Assembly: GCF_900115185.1 (NCBI RefSeq)
Contig: NZ_FOVN01000001.1
Span: forward strand, 1,293,462 to 1,357,461
Length of the DNA: 64,000 nucleotides
Reading direction: 5' to 3'
From: Algorimicrobium echini
Lineage (GTDB): Bacteria > Bacteroidota > Bacteroidia > Flavobacteriales > Flavobacteriaceae
Shown here one piece after another: positions 8,750 through 17,330 of the stretch; position 1 is the first letter of the stretch, and each line of letters begins with the position of its first letter. A model generated the notes under the pieces. That model was not told where the DNA came from. It searched no databases and saw nothing but the letters and a program-made list of their open reading frames with translations. Both the position numbers and the translations under genes were made by a program.

Positions 8750-9472
8750 TTATTTTTCTAAAATGCTAATTAGTTTTGCGCCAGGAGGAGGTGTGAATTC
8801 AAAAATTGAATTTGGAACTTCGGGATTTAATTCCCATTTCGTGAAATGTGCCTCATATTGCAAATTCTCTTTATTTTTTTGAATGATTACCATGCGTTTT
8901 GGTAGCATATTCATTGTATTTGAGACCCAAATTTGGACGTTGGTATCCGGATTAGTTGCTATAATATAGAAACAAGATTCACCGTCCACTGTTTTTTGGC
9001 CATTGTATTGAATGTTATCAAAAGCTTCCATTATATCATCTGTAAAAGAGGGATAAAAGAAATCAGCTGCGGGAAATCTAAAATCGAATCTAGTATACAT
9101 ACTATCTATCATTGTGATGATATTATCAGGCGCTTCAAGGGTTACGTAATTGTTTTCATCAAACGAATAGTAAGTCATGAATTCGCCATTATACCAAAAT
9201 GCATGATTGCCTTGGTCGCCTTGCGTTCGGGACACAAATTTATCGGGTCCAACCATGGTTACTTCGCTATGTTTATAATGCTTTTCAATATTACTATCAG
9301 CATTAAGCTTGTCTACAGAACTATTTAAGGTAAAGCTCACAGAGGCTAAATCACCTATAACATCACTCATTTTGTCTAAAATGAAAATAGCAGTTGAATC
9401 TATTTGTTTTTCTTGTGCTTGAACCAGAAAGGGAAAAGTAAACACGGCGAGTGCAAAAAAGAGTTTTTTCAT
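8750..9472 (-). CDS. DUF2092 periplasmic protein
   Basis: A 240-residue exported protein with signal peptide ending FLVQAQ. Segments GPDKFVSRTQGDQGN, FWYNGEFMTYYS and ATNPDTNVQIWVS fit the DUF2092 family, predicted periplasmic proteins with a LolA/LolB-like half-barrel fold; a lipid-handling role is suggested for such folds but is not shown. It is the first gene of the minus-strand arm, divergent from the sulfatase at 9780 across 307 bases, and is followed closely by the DUF6515 gene. Confidence 0.75.
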   Translation of the reverse strand: MKKLFFALAVFTFPFLVQAQEKQIDSTAIFILDKMSDVIGDLASVSFTLNSSVDKLNADSNIEKHYKHSEVTMVGPDKFVSRTQGDQGNHAFWYNGEFMTYYSFDENNYVTLEAPDNIITMIDSMYTRFDFRFPAADFFYPSFTDDIMEAFDNIQYNGQKTVDGESCFYIIATNPDTNVQIWVSNTMNMLPKRMVIIQKNKENLQYEAHFTKWELNPEVPNSIFEFTPPPGAKLISILEK

Positions 9473-9779
9473 AGTTTTAATTGTTTTATGGTTGGTTTTT
9501 ACTTGTTGAAATACAATTTTGGTAACTCGCGAAACGCTAATTGGGTAATAATAAATAAGGTTTTAAAAAAGCGTTACGAGTAAAGATAGAAAAAACACTT
9601 TCTATTTTCAAAAATATTTTTAGTTGTGATTTGGGAGGTATATTTTCAATCCGTTAACAAACAAGTCTAGTTTATTATTTTGTTAAATATTCATCAAATT
9701 CAATGATTTATTAAAAAAGAAATTTTGAAAATATTAATTTATTGTATTATTTTTAAGAAAAATTCTAAACTATTAACAC
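9473..9779. other. Divergent intergenic region with imperfect palindrome
   Basis: This 307-base AT-rich gap separates the DUF2092 gene (minus) from the first sulfatase (plus) and must carry promoters for both. An imperfect palindrome lies at 9525-9581: ACTCG 9525-9529 with CGAGT 9577-9581, and AACGCT 9533-9538 with AGCGTT 9570-9575. It could be an operator or structured leader. I saw no exact TAnnTTTG element with a good TTG partner, and no small gene. Confidence 0.5.
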
Positions 9780-11294
9780 ATGAGAAAAACAAACACGCTA
9801 AGCATTTTCAGTTTGCTATTTATCACAGTTTCTGTCTTTGCACAAACAAAAAAGCCCAACATTTTAGTGATTTGGGGAGACGACATTGGTTGGAGTAATG
9901 TAAGCTTTAACAATAATGGAATGTTGGGATATAAAACCCCAAACATTGATAGAATAGCCAAAGAAGGTGCTATTTTTACCGATTGGTATGCGCAACAAAG
10001 TTGTACAGCGGGTCGTGCCGCTTTTATTATAGGGCAACATCCATTTAGAACAGGTTTATTAACAATTGGGATGCCAGGATCTAAACAAGGTATTCAGGAT
10101 GGTCAAGCAACTATTGCCGAAGTTTTAAAACCACATGGTTATGTATCAGGTCAATTTGGTAAAAACCATTTAGGCGATCGTGACGAACATTTGCCAACCA
10201 ACCATGGTTTTGATGAATTTTTTGGAAACCTTTACCACTTAAATGCGGAAGAAGAACCAGAAAGCTATTATTATCCTAAAAACCCAGAGTTTAAAAAGAA
10301 ATTTGGACCAAGAGGAGTGTTGCACAGCACAGCAGATGGTAAAATTGAAGATACGGGACCTTTAAATAAGAAACGTATGGAAACCGTTGATAAGGAATTT
10401 GAAGCAGCCGCTGTAAAATTCATTAAAAAAGCACATGCTGATGGGAAGCCATTTTTCGTTTGGTTAAATTCTACCAGAATGCACGTATGGACACATTTAT
10501 CGGATGAGAGCTACGGTAAATCTGGAATTAGTATTTATGGAGATGGTATGTTAGAGCATGATGAAGCAGTAGGAAGAATTCTAGATTTATTAGACGAATT
10601 AGGAATTACTGACAATACTATAGTGATGTATTCTACAGATAACGGAGCAGAGAAATTTACATGGCCTGATGGTGGTAATACGCCATTTGCAGGTGAGAAA
10701 GGAACGACTTGGGAAGGTGGTTTCCGTGTACCATGTGCTATTCGCTGGCCAGGTGTTATAAAGCCAGGTACGGTTTACAACGACATCTTTTCTCATGAAG
10801 ATATGATGCCTACATTAGCTGCTGCTGCGGGTGAACCAGATCTAGTTAAAAAAATGTTGAATGGATACCAAGCAAATGGTAAGACGTTTAATTCTCATTT
10901 AGATGGTTATAATATGTTACCTTATTTCAAGGGACAAGTTCAAGAATCACCACGTAAAGAGATTTTTTACTTTGATGCAGGCGGAAACTTAAACGCTATC
11001 CGTTATGAGGATTTTAAAATTCACTTTACTATTCAAGAAGGAAATATATCTACAGCTTACCGCAAGTCGCCGAGTTGGCCTATTGTAATTAACTTAAGAG
11101 CAGATCCGTACGAAGATGGTTGGCAGTCTGCAGGTTATCTAAAATGGTATGCAGATAATATGTGGATGTTTGTTCCGGCTCAACAAATAGCTACTGAATT
11201 TTTAGCATCTTTCAAAAAGTATCCAGCGGTTCAAGGATCCTCTTTGTCAATCGACGAAGTTGTTGAATCTATGAAGATACCAACTAGAAACTAA
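9780..11294 (+). CDS. Exported arylsulfatase with CTAGR active site
   Basis: A 504-residue sulfatase (PF00884) with signal peptide ending VSVFAQ. Metal residues are visible: GDDIGW (Asp34, Asp35) and STDNGAE (Asp, Asn); the active-site lysine is in FGKNHLGD. The formylglycine position is Cys75 in SCTAGRAAF, so the usual Pro of C-x-P-x-R is Ala. FGE prefers Pro, while the anaerobic SAM enzyme tolerates Ala, so maturation by the FGE in this cluster is likely but not certain. The substrate is unknown. A strong terminator follows the gene. Confidence 0.9.
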   Translation: MRKTNTLSIFSLLFITVSVFAQTKKPNILVIWGDDIGWSNVSFNNNGMLGYKTPNIDRIAKEGAIFTDWYAQQSCTAGRAAFIIGQHPFRTGLLTIGMPGSKQGIQDGQATIAEVLKPHGYVSGQFGKNHLGDRDEHLPTNHGFDEFFGNLYHLNAEEEPESYYYPKNPEFKKKFGPRGVLHSTADGKIEDTGPLNKKRMETVDKEFEAAAVKFIKKAHADGKPFFVWLNSTRMHVWTHLSDESYGKSGISIYGDGMLEHDEAVGRILDLLDELGITDNTIVMYSTDNGAEKFTWPDGGNTPFAGEKGTTWEGGFRVPCAIRWPGVIKPGTVYNDIFSHEDMMPTLAAAAGEPDLVKKMLNGYQANGKTFNSHLDGYNMLPYFKGQVQESPRKEIFYFDAGGNLNAIRYEDFKIHFTIQEGNISTAYRKSPSWPIVINLRADPYEDGWQSAGYLKWYADNMWMFVPAQQIATEFLASFKKYPAVQGSSLSIDEVVESMKIPTRN

Positions 11295-11305
11295 TTTAAC
11301 TTTCA

Positions 11306-11344
11306 AATATTAAAAAGAGTAGTTGTTTAACTACTCTTTTTTAA
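11306..11344 (+). terminator. Rho-independent terminator after the first sulfatase
   Basis: AAAAAGAGTAGTT (11312-11324) pairs with AACTACTCTTTTT (11329-11341) around GTTT, and the stem can extend outward through AATATT on both sides with one bulge. It lies 12 bases after the sulfatase stop and ends transcription before the transglycosylase gene. Confidence 0.85.
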
Positions 11345-11641
11345 TATTGATAATATTTAGCAACATATTTTAAACTGGTGGTTTATTGTTATATCTTTCA
11401 ACTATTCCAAAAATTCACCAAGGAGAAGTGATGGTAATGGCAGTATGCGATTACGTTATAATCTTTTTTGGGTATTAATTGCCCTAATTTAAAATTTCAA
11501 CTTACTTAAAAGAGCGAATTAAATATTGTCTTGGATACTACAATTGAAAATGATTATAGTCCAAAATAAAGCATGTTGAATAATTCGGAATAGTACTTTT
11601 ATAAGATTGTTTTAATGTCGTATTAAATTTGAATAATTAAG
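11345..11641. other. Intergenic gap before the MltF-like gene
   Basis: About 300 AT-rich bases with no supportable gene. TAAATTTG at 11624-11631 fits the Bacteroidota -7 element TAnnTTTG, but it lies only 10 bases before the ATG and the nearest TTG (11607-11609) is 14 bases upstream, shorter than usual. It is therefore a weak promoter candidate. Confidence 0.35.
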
Positions 11642-13099
11642 ATGCTTAAAATAATTCGTAAATTATTTATTTTCTCCATGGTCTTGTGGTTTATTTCAAA
11701 CCAAAATGTCCTAGCATCTTCAAGTGCCTTAAGTAATTTTGCTTATGGCAATCAAATTAAAAATAAAAAACAGCAATTCACAAATTTTAAAAAAGCCAAA
11801 CAAAAACTTAAAGTTTTGGTGGTTTATAGTTCTACGAGTTACTTTCTCTATCGTGGAAAAACAATGGGTTTTGAATACGAACTATTGGAAAGGCTCTCTG
11901 ATATGTTGGATATGGATCTTGAGGTTGTTGTTTCTGAAAATATTGATAGTTTAATACCTGATTTACTTTCAGGTAAAGCTGATCTTATTGCCCATGGAAT
12001 TACTATCACAGAAGAACTGAAAAAAACCGTTTTATTTACAGATTATATTTATTCAACGCATCAAGTGCTCATTCAAAAAAAACCTCATAATTGGCGTCAA
12101 ATAAAAGCGAGTGAGCTTGAAAAAGACCTGATAAGAGAACTTAAAGATTTAAATAAAGATACTGTATGGGTTAGAGAGCTTTCGTCTTATAAAAATCAAT
12201 TAAATCATCTTAATAATGATTTAGGGTATGCTATTAATATACAGGTCTTAGATGGTTCTTATTCAACCGATGAGATTATTGATATGGTAAATAGAGACAT
12301 TATTAAATATACCGTAGCGGATGATAATTTAGCTAAAATAAACACCACTAATATGCCTGATTTGGATGTAGTTACACCTATAAGTGGCGAGCAACAAATA
12401 GCTTGGGTTGTAAGGCCAGATTCCAAAGAATTATTAAATAGAATTAATGAACAATTGCATAATGCCAAGAAAAATACAGATTTTTATGTTATTTACAATA
12501 AGTATTTTAAAAACAAAACGTACTATAAAAAGCGATTAAAAAGCCCATATTATAGTTTAAAGCATGGTAAAATAAGCCCGTATGATAAGATTATAAAAAA
12601 AGAGGCAGCTAGAATAGGTTGGGATTGGCGGTTATTATCTTCAGTAATCTATCAAGAGTCTAGGTTCAACCCAAATGCTAAATCGTGGTCTGGTGCCGTA
12701 GGTTTAATGCAAATGATGCCTGAAACAGCCAAAGCACATGGGTTATATGACCCAACAAATCCAAAAGAAAATATCAAGGCTGGAGCTACCTATTTACAGC
12801 AAATATTTAATCAATTTAAAGAGATTGAAAATACAGAACAACGTATTAAGTTTACTTTGGCATCCTACAATAGTGGTTATGGTCATGTTCTTGATGCTCA
12901 AAGATTGGCTGAATCTAAAGGGAAAGATAAATATTCTTGGGATAACCATGTAGAATCCATGATGCTTGAGTTAAGCAAACCCGAAATTTATCGGAAGGCT
13001 ATTATAAAACACGGATATGCTAGAGGTGTGGAAACCTATAATTACATCAAAGATATTTTTCAACGCTATGATAATTATCAAAATTTTATAAAATCTTAA
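11642..13099 (+). CDS. MltF-like membrane-bound lytic murein transglycosylase
   Basis: A 485-residue exported protein. After a signal segment (LFIFSMVLWFI), residues about 55-290 form a periplasmic binding-protein domain (SBP_bac_3) with GFEYELLERL and GKADLIAHGITIT. Residues about 310-460 form a family 1 SLT domain with the catalytic Glu339 in YQESRFNPNA, plus GAVGLMQMMPETA and ASYNSGYGHV. This two-domain order is that of MltF. It would cleave peptidoglycan glycan strands with anhydro-sugar formation. Its place between two sulfatases suggests wall remodelling for an envelope assembly, which is inference. Confidence 0.88.
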   Translation: MLKIIRKLFIFSMVLWFISNQNVLASSSALSNFAYGNQIKNKKQQFTNFKKAKQKLKVLVVYSSTSYFLYRGKTMGFEYELLERLSDMLDMDLEVVVSENIDSLIPDLLSGKADLIAHGITITEELKKTVLFTDYIYSTHQVLIQKKPHNWRQIKASELEKDLIRELKDLNKDTVWVRELSSYKNQLNHLNNDLGYAINIQVLDGSYSTDEIIDMVNRDIIKYTVADDNLAKINTTNMPDLDVVTPISGEQQIAWVVRPDSKELLNRINEQLHNAKKNTDFYVIYNKYFKNKTYYKKRLKSPYYSLKHGKISPYDKIIKKEAARIGWDWRLLSSVIYQESRFNPNAKSWSGAVGLMQMMPETAKAHGLYDPTNPKENIKAGATYLQQIFNQFKEIENTEQRIKFTLASYNSGYGHVLDAQRLAESKGKDKYSWDNHVESMMLELSKPEIYRKAIIKHGYARGVETYNYIKDIFQRYDNYQNFIKS

Positions 13100-13149
13100 T
13101 GGATTCAAACGAATACTAAATATCAATTTATGAATTAAACTACCTGACT

Positions 13150-13806
13150 ATGAAAAAGCTGTTTTTAACGCTAGTTATCTGTTCTGTATTTAATATAGCA
13201 CAATCTCAAGACGCTAATAATCCTATAGACCCAAGTCCAACACTAGGAATTTGGAACCGATTTTATGGTGATGATTTTTCCCGGTTACAAATCTTGGGAA
13301 ACGTGACCCTAAACAAATGGTTCTTAAGAGCCACCGCAGAGCAAGAGTTTAACTATAACGCCGATAACGATTTTAAAAGTGCTAATTTTTTGGTAGCTAG
13401 ACTTTTTAGTTCTAAAAACGGAAAACACCAATTTGGTTTAGGTGGTGTAATAAGTTATATCAACCATAAAGGGTTTGCTGGTGGTGTTAATTTTGTTTCA
13501 GTGAGTAAATTTGGAGCTTGGAAGGCTATTACACTAACAACCCTTCAGGGCGGAAGTGATATCTTCACGATGGAGTTTCAACCCGGAATTTATAAAGATT
13601 TCGATAAAGGTTGGTATTTTAGAAGCCACCCGAGAATGTTGTTCGATTTTACCAATGGACAGCACGAAGTCCCTTTAGGTGCTGGTTTTGGTAAAATTTT
13701 AAAGCCAGCAGAAGAAGGTACTGTTTTTAACTTGTTTTTTGAACCTCAATATGATGTTGTTAATACCAGAGTTATGTTGTATGCTGGTGTAAAAATGTTA
13801 TTTTAA
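13150..13806 (+). CDS. Putative outer-membrane barrel protein related to the neuromedin U type
   Basis: A 218-residue protein with signal peptide ending FNIAQSQ. It has alternating strands and the segments HEVPLGAGFGKILK and VMLYAGVKMLF; the first resembles WTIPLGAGAGKLI of the barrel at 6696-7487, suggesting a shared fold. The last residue is Phe, as in many outer-membrane barrels. It lies 50 bases after the transglycosylase and 12 bases before the second sulfatase, so it is probably co-transcribed with both. Function is unknown. Confidence 0.62.
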   Translation: MKKLFLTLVICSVFNIAQSQDANNPIDPSPTLGIWNRFYGDDFSRLQILGNVTLNKWFLRATAEQEFNYNADNDFKSANFLVARLFSSKNGKHQFGLGGVISYINHKGFAGGVNFVSVSKFGAWKAITLTTLQGGSDIFTMEFQPGIYKDFDKGWYFRSHPRMLFDFTNGQHEVPLGAGFGKILKPAEEGTVFNLFFEPQYDVVNTRVMLYAGVKMLF

Positions 13807-13818
13807 ATCTTTTTCGTT

Positions 13819-15249
13819 ATGAATTTTACTTCTTTAAGAATGGTTGTACTATTTTGTTCATTAATTTGGACAATGAGTCTTCAAGCGCAACAAAAACCCA
13901 ATGTTGTTATTATTGTTATGGATAATTTGGGTTGGGGTGAAATTGGTGCTTACGGAGGAGGTATGCTACGAGGTGCAGAAACACCAAGGTTAGATGCCTT
14001 TGCTAAAGAGGGGATGCAATTATTAAATTTTAATGTAGAGCCGCAATGTACACCAAGTCGATCGGCATTGATGACTGGTCGTCATCCTATTCGTTCGGGA
14101 ACAACTAAAGTTGTTTGGGGCTTGCCATATGGATTGGTGGGATGGGAAAAAACCATAGCAGAATTATTTTCAGAACAAGGTTATGCAACAGCCATGTTTG
14201 GAAAATGGCACCTTGGAGACATGAAAGGACGGTTCCCTACAGATCAAGGGTTTGATGAGTGGTATGGAATTGCTAATACCACAGATGAATCGCAATATAC
14301 ATCTCAAACAGATTTTGATTCAAAAGTTGTAGCACCACCACAAATTCAACAGGCCAAAAAAGGAGAAATACCAAAAAATATCAAAGAATACAATGTCGAT
14401 ACACGTAAAACAATAGATGCCGAACTTACAGATAAGTCTATTGCTTTTATGCAAAAACAAGTAAAAAATAACAAACCATTCTTTTTGTATTTACCTTATA
14501 CGCAAATGCACTTACCAACATTACCGCATCCCGATTTTTTAGGGAAATCAGGTCAAGGCGAATGGGCAGATGTATTAACAGAGGTAGACTTTAGGGCTGG
14601 ACAAATATTTGATGCTATAGATGATTTGAAAGTAAAAGAAAATACCATTGTTATTTGGATGAGTGAAAACGGTCCAGAAGAAGCGCCATCTTGGTTTGGT
14701 ACTGCAGGTTATTGGAGAGGGTTTTATTTTACAGCATTAGAAGGATCGTTGCGTACGCCATTTTTAATTCGTTGGCCTAACCGCATTCCTAAAGGTTCTG
14801 TAACTAATGAAATTGTTCACATTACCGATGTTTTACCAACTTTGGCTGAAATTGCAGGATATAATGTGCCGATGGATAGAAAAATAGATGGTGTAAATCA
14901 AATGCCGTTATTTTTGGGTGAAACAGATAAATCTGACAGAGAAGGATTTCCTGTTTATAATGGAGATGAAATGTTTGCTTATAAATGGCGAAATTTTAAA
15001 ATTCATTATTACGAGCATGAAAGCATGTTTGATAAACCTGTAAAACATAACTTTCCTCGTATTCATGATTTGTTAAGAGACCCTAAAGAGCTCTATGGGA
15101 TTTCAGGTGGTAATGGTGCTACAGGAGCGCAGAATTTGACATGGATACTGCCTGCTGTTACCAAAAGAGTTATCAAGTTTCAACAATCCCTCAATGAAGA
15201 ACCTCCAATTTTATTAGGTACACCAGAACCTTATAGCCCAAAAAAATAA
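13819..15249 (+). CDS. Exported arylsulfatase with canonical CTPSR site
   Basis: A 476-residue sulfatase (PF00884) with a signal peptide ending SLQAQ. The formylglycine site is canonical: Cys77 in PQCTPSRSALMTGR. The lysine motif FGKWHLGD is intact. The usual metal pair Asp-Asp is Asp35-Asn36 (VMDNLGWG) and the usual D-N-G is ENG (WMSENGPEE), so calcium is held by a slightly different ligand set. It differs strongly from the first sulfatase, so they probably have different substrates. It is 12 bases downstream of a barrel gene and 29 upstream of another. Confidence 0.9.
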   Translation: MNFTSLRMVVLFCSLIWTMSLQAQQKPNVVIIVMDNLGWGEIGAYGGGMLRGAETPRLDAFAKEGMQLLNFNVEPQCTPSRSALMTGRHPIRSGTTKVVWGLPYGLVGWEKTIAELFSEQGYATAMFGKWHLGDMKGRFPTDQGFDEWYGIANTTDESQYTSQTDFDSKVVAPPQIQQAKKGEIPKNIKEYNVDTRKTIDAELTDKSIAFMQKQVKNNKPFFLYLPYTQMHLPTLPHPDFLGKSGQGEWADVLTEVDFRAGQIFDAIDDLKVKENTIVIWMSENGPEEAPSWFGTAGYWRGFYFTALEGSLRTPFLIRWPNRIPKGSVTNEIVHITDVLPTLAEIAGYNVPMDRKIDGVNQMPLFLGETDKSDREGFPVYNGDEMFAYKWRNFKIHYYEHESMFDKPVKHNFPRIHDLLRDPKELYGISGGNGATGAQNLTWILPAVTKRVIKFQQSLNEEPPILLGTPEPYSPKK

Positions 15250-15278
15250 AAGTTACCAGCACTCTAAAGTAGTAGTTA

Positions 15279-16262
15279 ATGAAAAAACAAGTTAGAACTA
15301 TATTTATCTGTTATCTACTTTGTGGTTCATTTCACGACGGTTTGGCTCAAGACGCACAGGTTTCTCGATTCCAAACAGGCTCCTATATCCCAGGATTAAT
15401 AAGTGTAAGGGATTTTTCGAATCCGGTAAAATCAGGGGTTTTATTAACAAATTACAATGCTTTTCTTTTTTCTAATAGATTCAACGACTCCAACGGGAAT
15501 GCTATAACATCCATATCCTCTCCATCACAAAATGTCACTATTAATAAGGTCGATATTCGGTCTTATAATAACATTCTCGACATCACCTATGTTTCTCCAA
15601 AATTGAAATTCTTAAATGGAATTCGGTATATGGCATATATAGACCTACCTTACAGTACAACTAGTATTCAAGTAGCGGCAACGGGATTATTAAAAAAGCC
15701 CAATACACTATCGGGTGGTGCTTCAGGATTTAATGACATCACTGTGTCTCCATTAACATTAAGTTACTCTTTTAGTAATTTTGATATTACGTTTGGATAT
15801 TCTTTTGTTGCACCAACGGGTCACTATAAAACTGGGGATAATTCTAATACAGGTCTTGGTTATTGGTCTCATATTTTTCAAATTGGGGGATATTACTACT
15901 TAAATAATAAATCTACCGCATTTTTAGTTTTACCAACCTATGAATTTCACGGAAAACTTAAAGATGCAGATGTTACCGTTGGTGATCGTGTTGCTTTAGA
16001 ATATGGTATAAGTCAATATTTAACAGAAAAAATTGAACTCACGCTTCAAGCTGGGCATATGTGGCAAACTGGAAGAGATAAAGGGGCTTCTGTATATTGG
16101 AACACCTCAATAAAGGATAAGTTTAGTGTAATCAGTGCTGGAGCCGGTTATTGGTTTATAAGTGATACATTTTATAGTCACTTAAAATGGATTTCTTCTT
16201 ATGGAAGTAGGGAGTTTTTTCAATTTAACGGTATAGAAGTTCAACTATTAGTTGTGCTTTAA
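15279..16262 (+). CDS. Outer-membrane transporter-like barrel (phenol_MetA_deg type)
   Basis: A 327-residue protein with a signal segment ending DGLAQD. The pattern GASGFNDITVSPLTLSYSF, FAPTGHYKTGDNSN-like wording (here FVAPTGHYKTG) and YWSHIFQIGGYYY fits PF13557, a family of predicted outer-membrane barrels tied to uptake of hydrophobic compounds. The protein ends in short strands (IEVQLLVVL). It follows the second sulfatase by 29 bases and is probably co-transcribed with it. The transported substrate is unknown. Confidence 0.72.
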   Translation: MKKQVRTIFICYLLCGSFHDGLAQDAQVSRFQTGSYIPGLISVRDFSNPVKSGVLLTNYNAFLFSNRFNDSNGNAITSISSPSQNVTINKVDIRSYNNILDITYVSPKLKFLNGIRYMAYIDLPYSTTSIQVAATGLLKKPNTLSGGASGFNDITVSPLTLSYSFSNFDITFGYSFVAPTGHYKTGDNSNTGLGYWSHIFQIGGYYYLNNKSTAFLVLPTYEFHGKLKDADVTVGDRVALEYGISQYLTEKIELTLQAGHMWQTGRDKGASVYWNTSIKDKFSVISAGAGYWFISDTFYSHLKWISSYGSREFFQFNGIEVQLLVVL

Positions 16263-16342
16263 GATACTTCTTAAAATTATTACATAATACATAATTTATA
16301 ATTATATTTATTAACTATTTGTTTTAAAAATACGCTAATAAT

Positions 16343-17311
16343 ATGACGCCACACGAAGCCATTCTAACCCTGAAATCAAAAATGTCCGAATCTATTATTG
16401 GGCAAAACCAACTAATAGATCGGTTGCTCTTAATTTTACTAGCCGATGGAAATATGCTGCTGGAAGGATTACCTGGTTTAGCAAAAACACGTGCTATTAA
16501 AACTTTGGCGAAACATTTGGACTGTGATTTAAGTCGGATACAATTTACACCAGATTTATTACCTACAGACATTACAGGAACCGAGATTTACCAACCTAAC
16601 GAAACCGAAAAGTTCATCTTTCAAAAAGGGCCAATATTTAGCAACCTTATTTTAGCCGATGAGATTAATAGGGCGCCTGCTAAGGTGCAATCGGCTTTAT
16701 TGGAAGCTATGGAAGAACGCCAAGTTACCGTTTCGGGTGAGACTTATAAGATGGCCGATTTGTTCATGGTTATGGCAACACAAAACCCAATAGAACAAGA
16801 AGGGACGTATCCCTTGCCAGAAGCCCAAATGGACCGTTTTATCATGCACGTTGTTATAGATTATCCAGACGATGCATCTGAATTGGGTATTTTAAGACTG
16901 AATAAACAAGAAAACAGTAAACAAGAAAAACCTAAAGAAACACTTACCATTTCGCAACAGCACATTTTTGATGCTCGAGCAGAAATAAGCAAGGTTAAAG
17001 TTACCGAAGAACTGGAAAAATATATGGTAAGCTTAATTGCTGCAACCCGTTTCCCAGAACGCTATAATCAAGAATTACGCGATTTAATAGATTTTGGGGC
17101 GAGTCCTCGTGGAACCATTGCACTGGACCGTTGTAGTCGTGTAAATGCTTGGATGGCTGGAAATGACTTTGTGTCTCCAGATAACATCCACAATGTGATA
17201 AAAGATGTGTTGAGACATCGAATTGCTTTAAGTTACAAGGCAAGAGCAGAAGGGATAACGGTAGATGATGTTATAGATAAGATTATAGAACAGGTAGCAG
17301 TGGTCGCCTAA
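16343..17311 (+). CDS. MoxR-family AAA ATPase
   Basis: A 322-residue cytoplasmic ATPase. Walker A is EGLPGLAKT, Walker B LILADEINRAP, and sensor 1 ATQNPIEQEGTYPLPEAQ, all hallmarks of MoxR (AAA_3). MoxR ATPases act as chaperones for assembly or metal insertion of protein complexes together with VWA-domain partners. Such partners follow at once (DUF58, DUF4381 and two VWA proteins). The ATG at 16343 is preceded by an AT-rich gap of 81 bases, so this gene probably heads the operon that runs to 22854. Confidence 0.92.
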   Translation: MTPHEAILTLKSKMSESIIGQNQLIDRLLLILLADGNMLLEGLPGLAKTRAIKTLAKHLDCDLSRIQFTPDLLPTDITGTEIYQPNETEKFIFQKGPIFSNLILADEINRAPAKVQSALLEAMEERQVTVSGETYKMADLFMVMATQNPIEQEGTYPLPEAQMDRFIMHVVIDYPDDASELGILRLNKQENSKQEKPKETLTISQQHIFDARAEISKVKVTEELEKYMVSLIAATRFPERYNQELRDLIDFGASPRGTIALDRCSRVNAWMAGNDFVSPDNIHNVIKDVLRHRIALSYKARAEGITVDDVIDKIIEQVAVVA

Positions 17312-17330
17312 TTCCTAAATAAACCCAAAC

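Noticed and set aside
8092..8761. Plus-strand frames opposite the DUF6515 gene
   Set aside because: They arise from the low-complexity codons of the opposite strand, with hydrophobic runs but no start context.
1658..16262. Polysaccharide utilisation locus
   Set aside because: Sulfatases are present but no SusC/SusD, glycoside hydrolases or hybrid two-component regulator.
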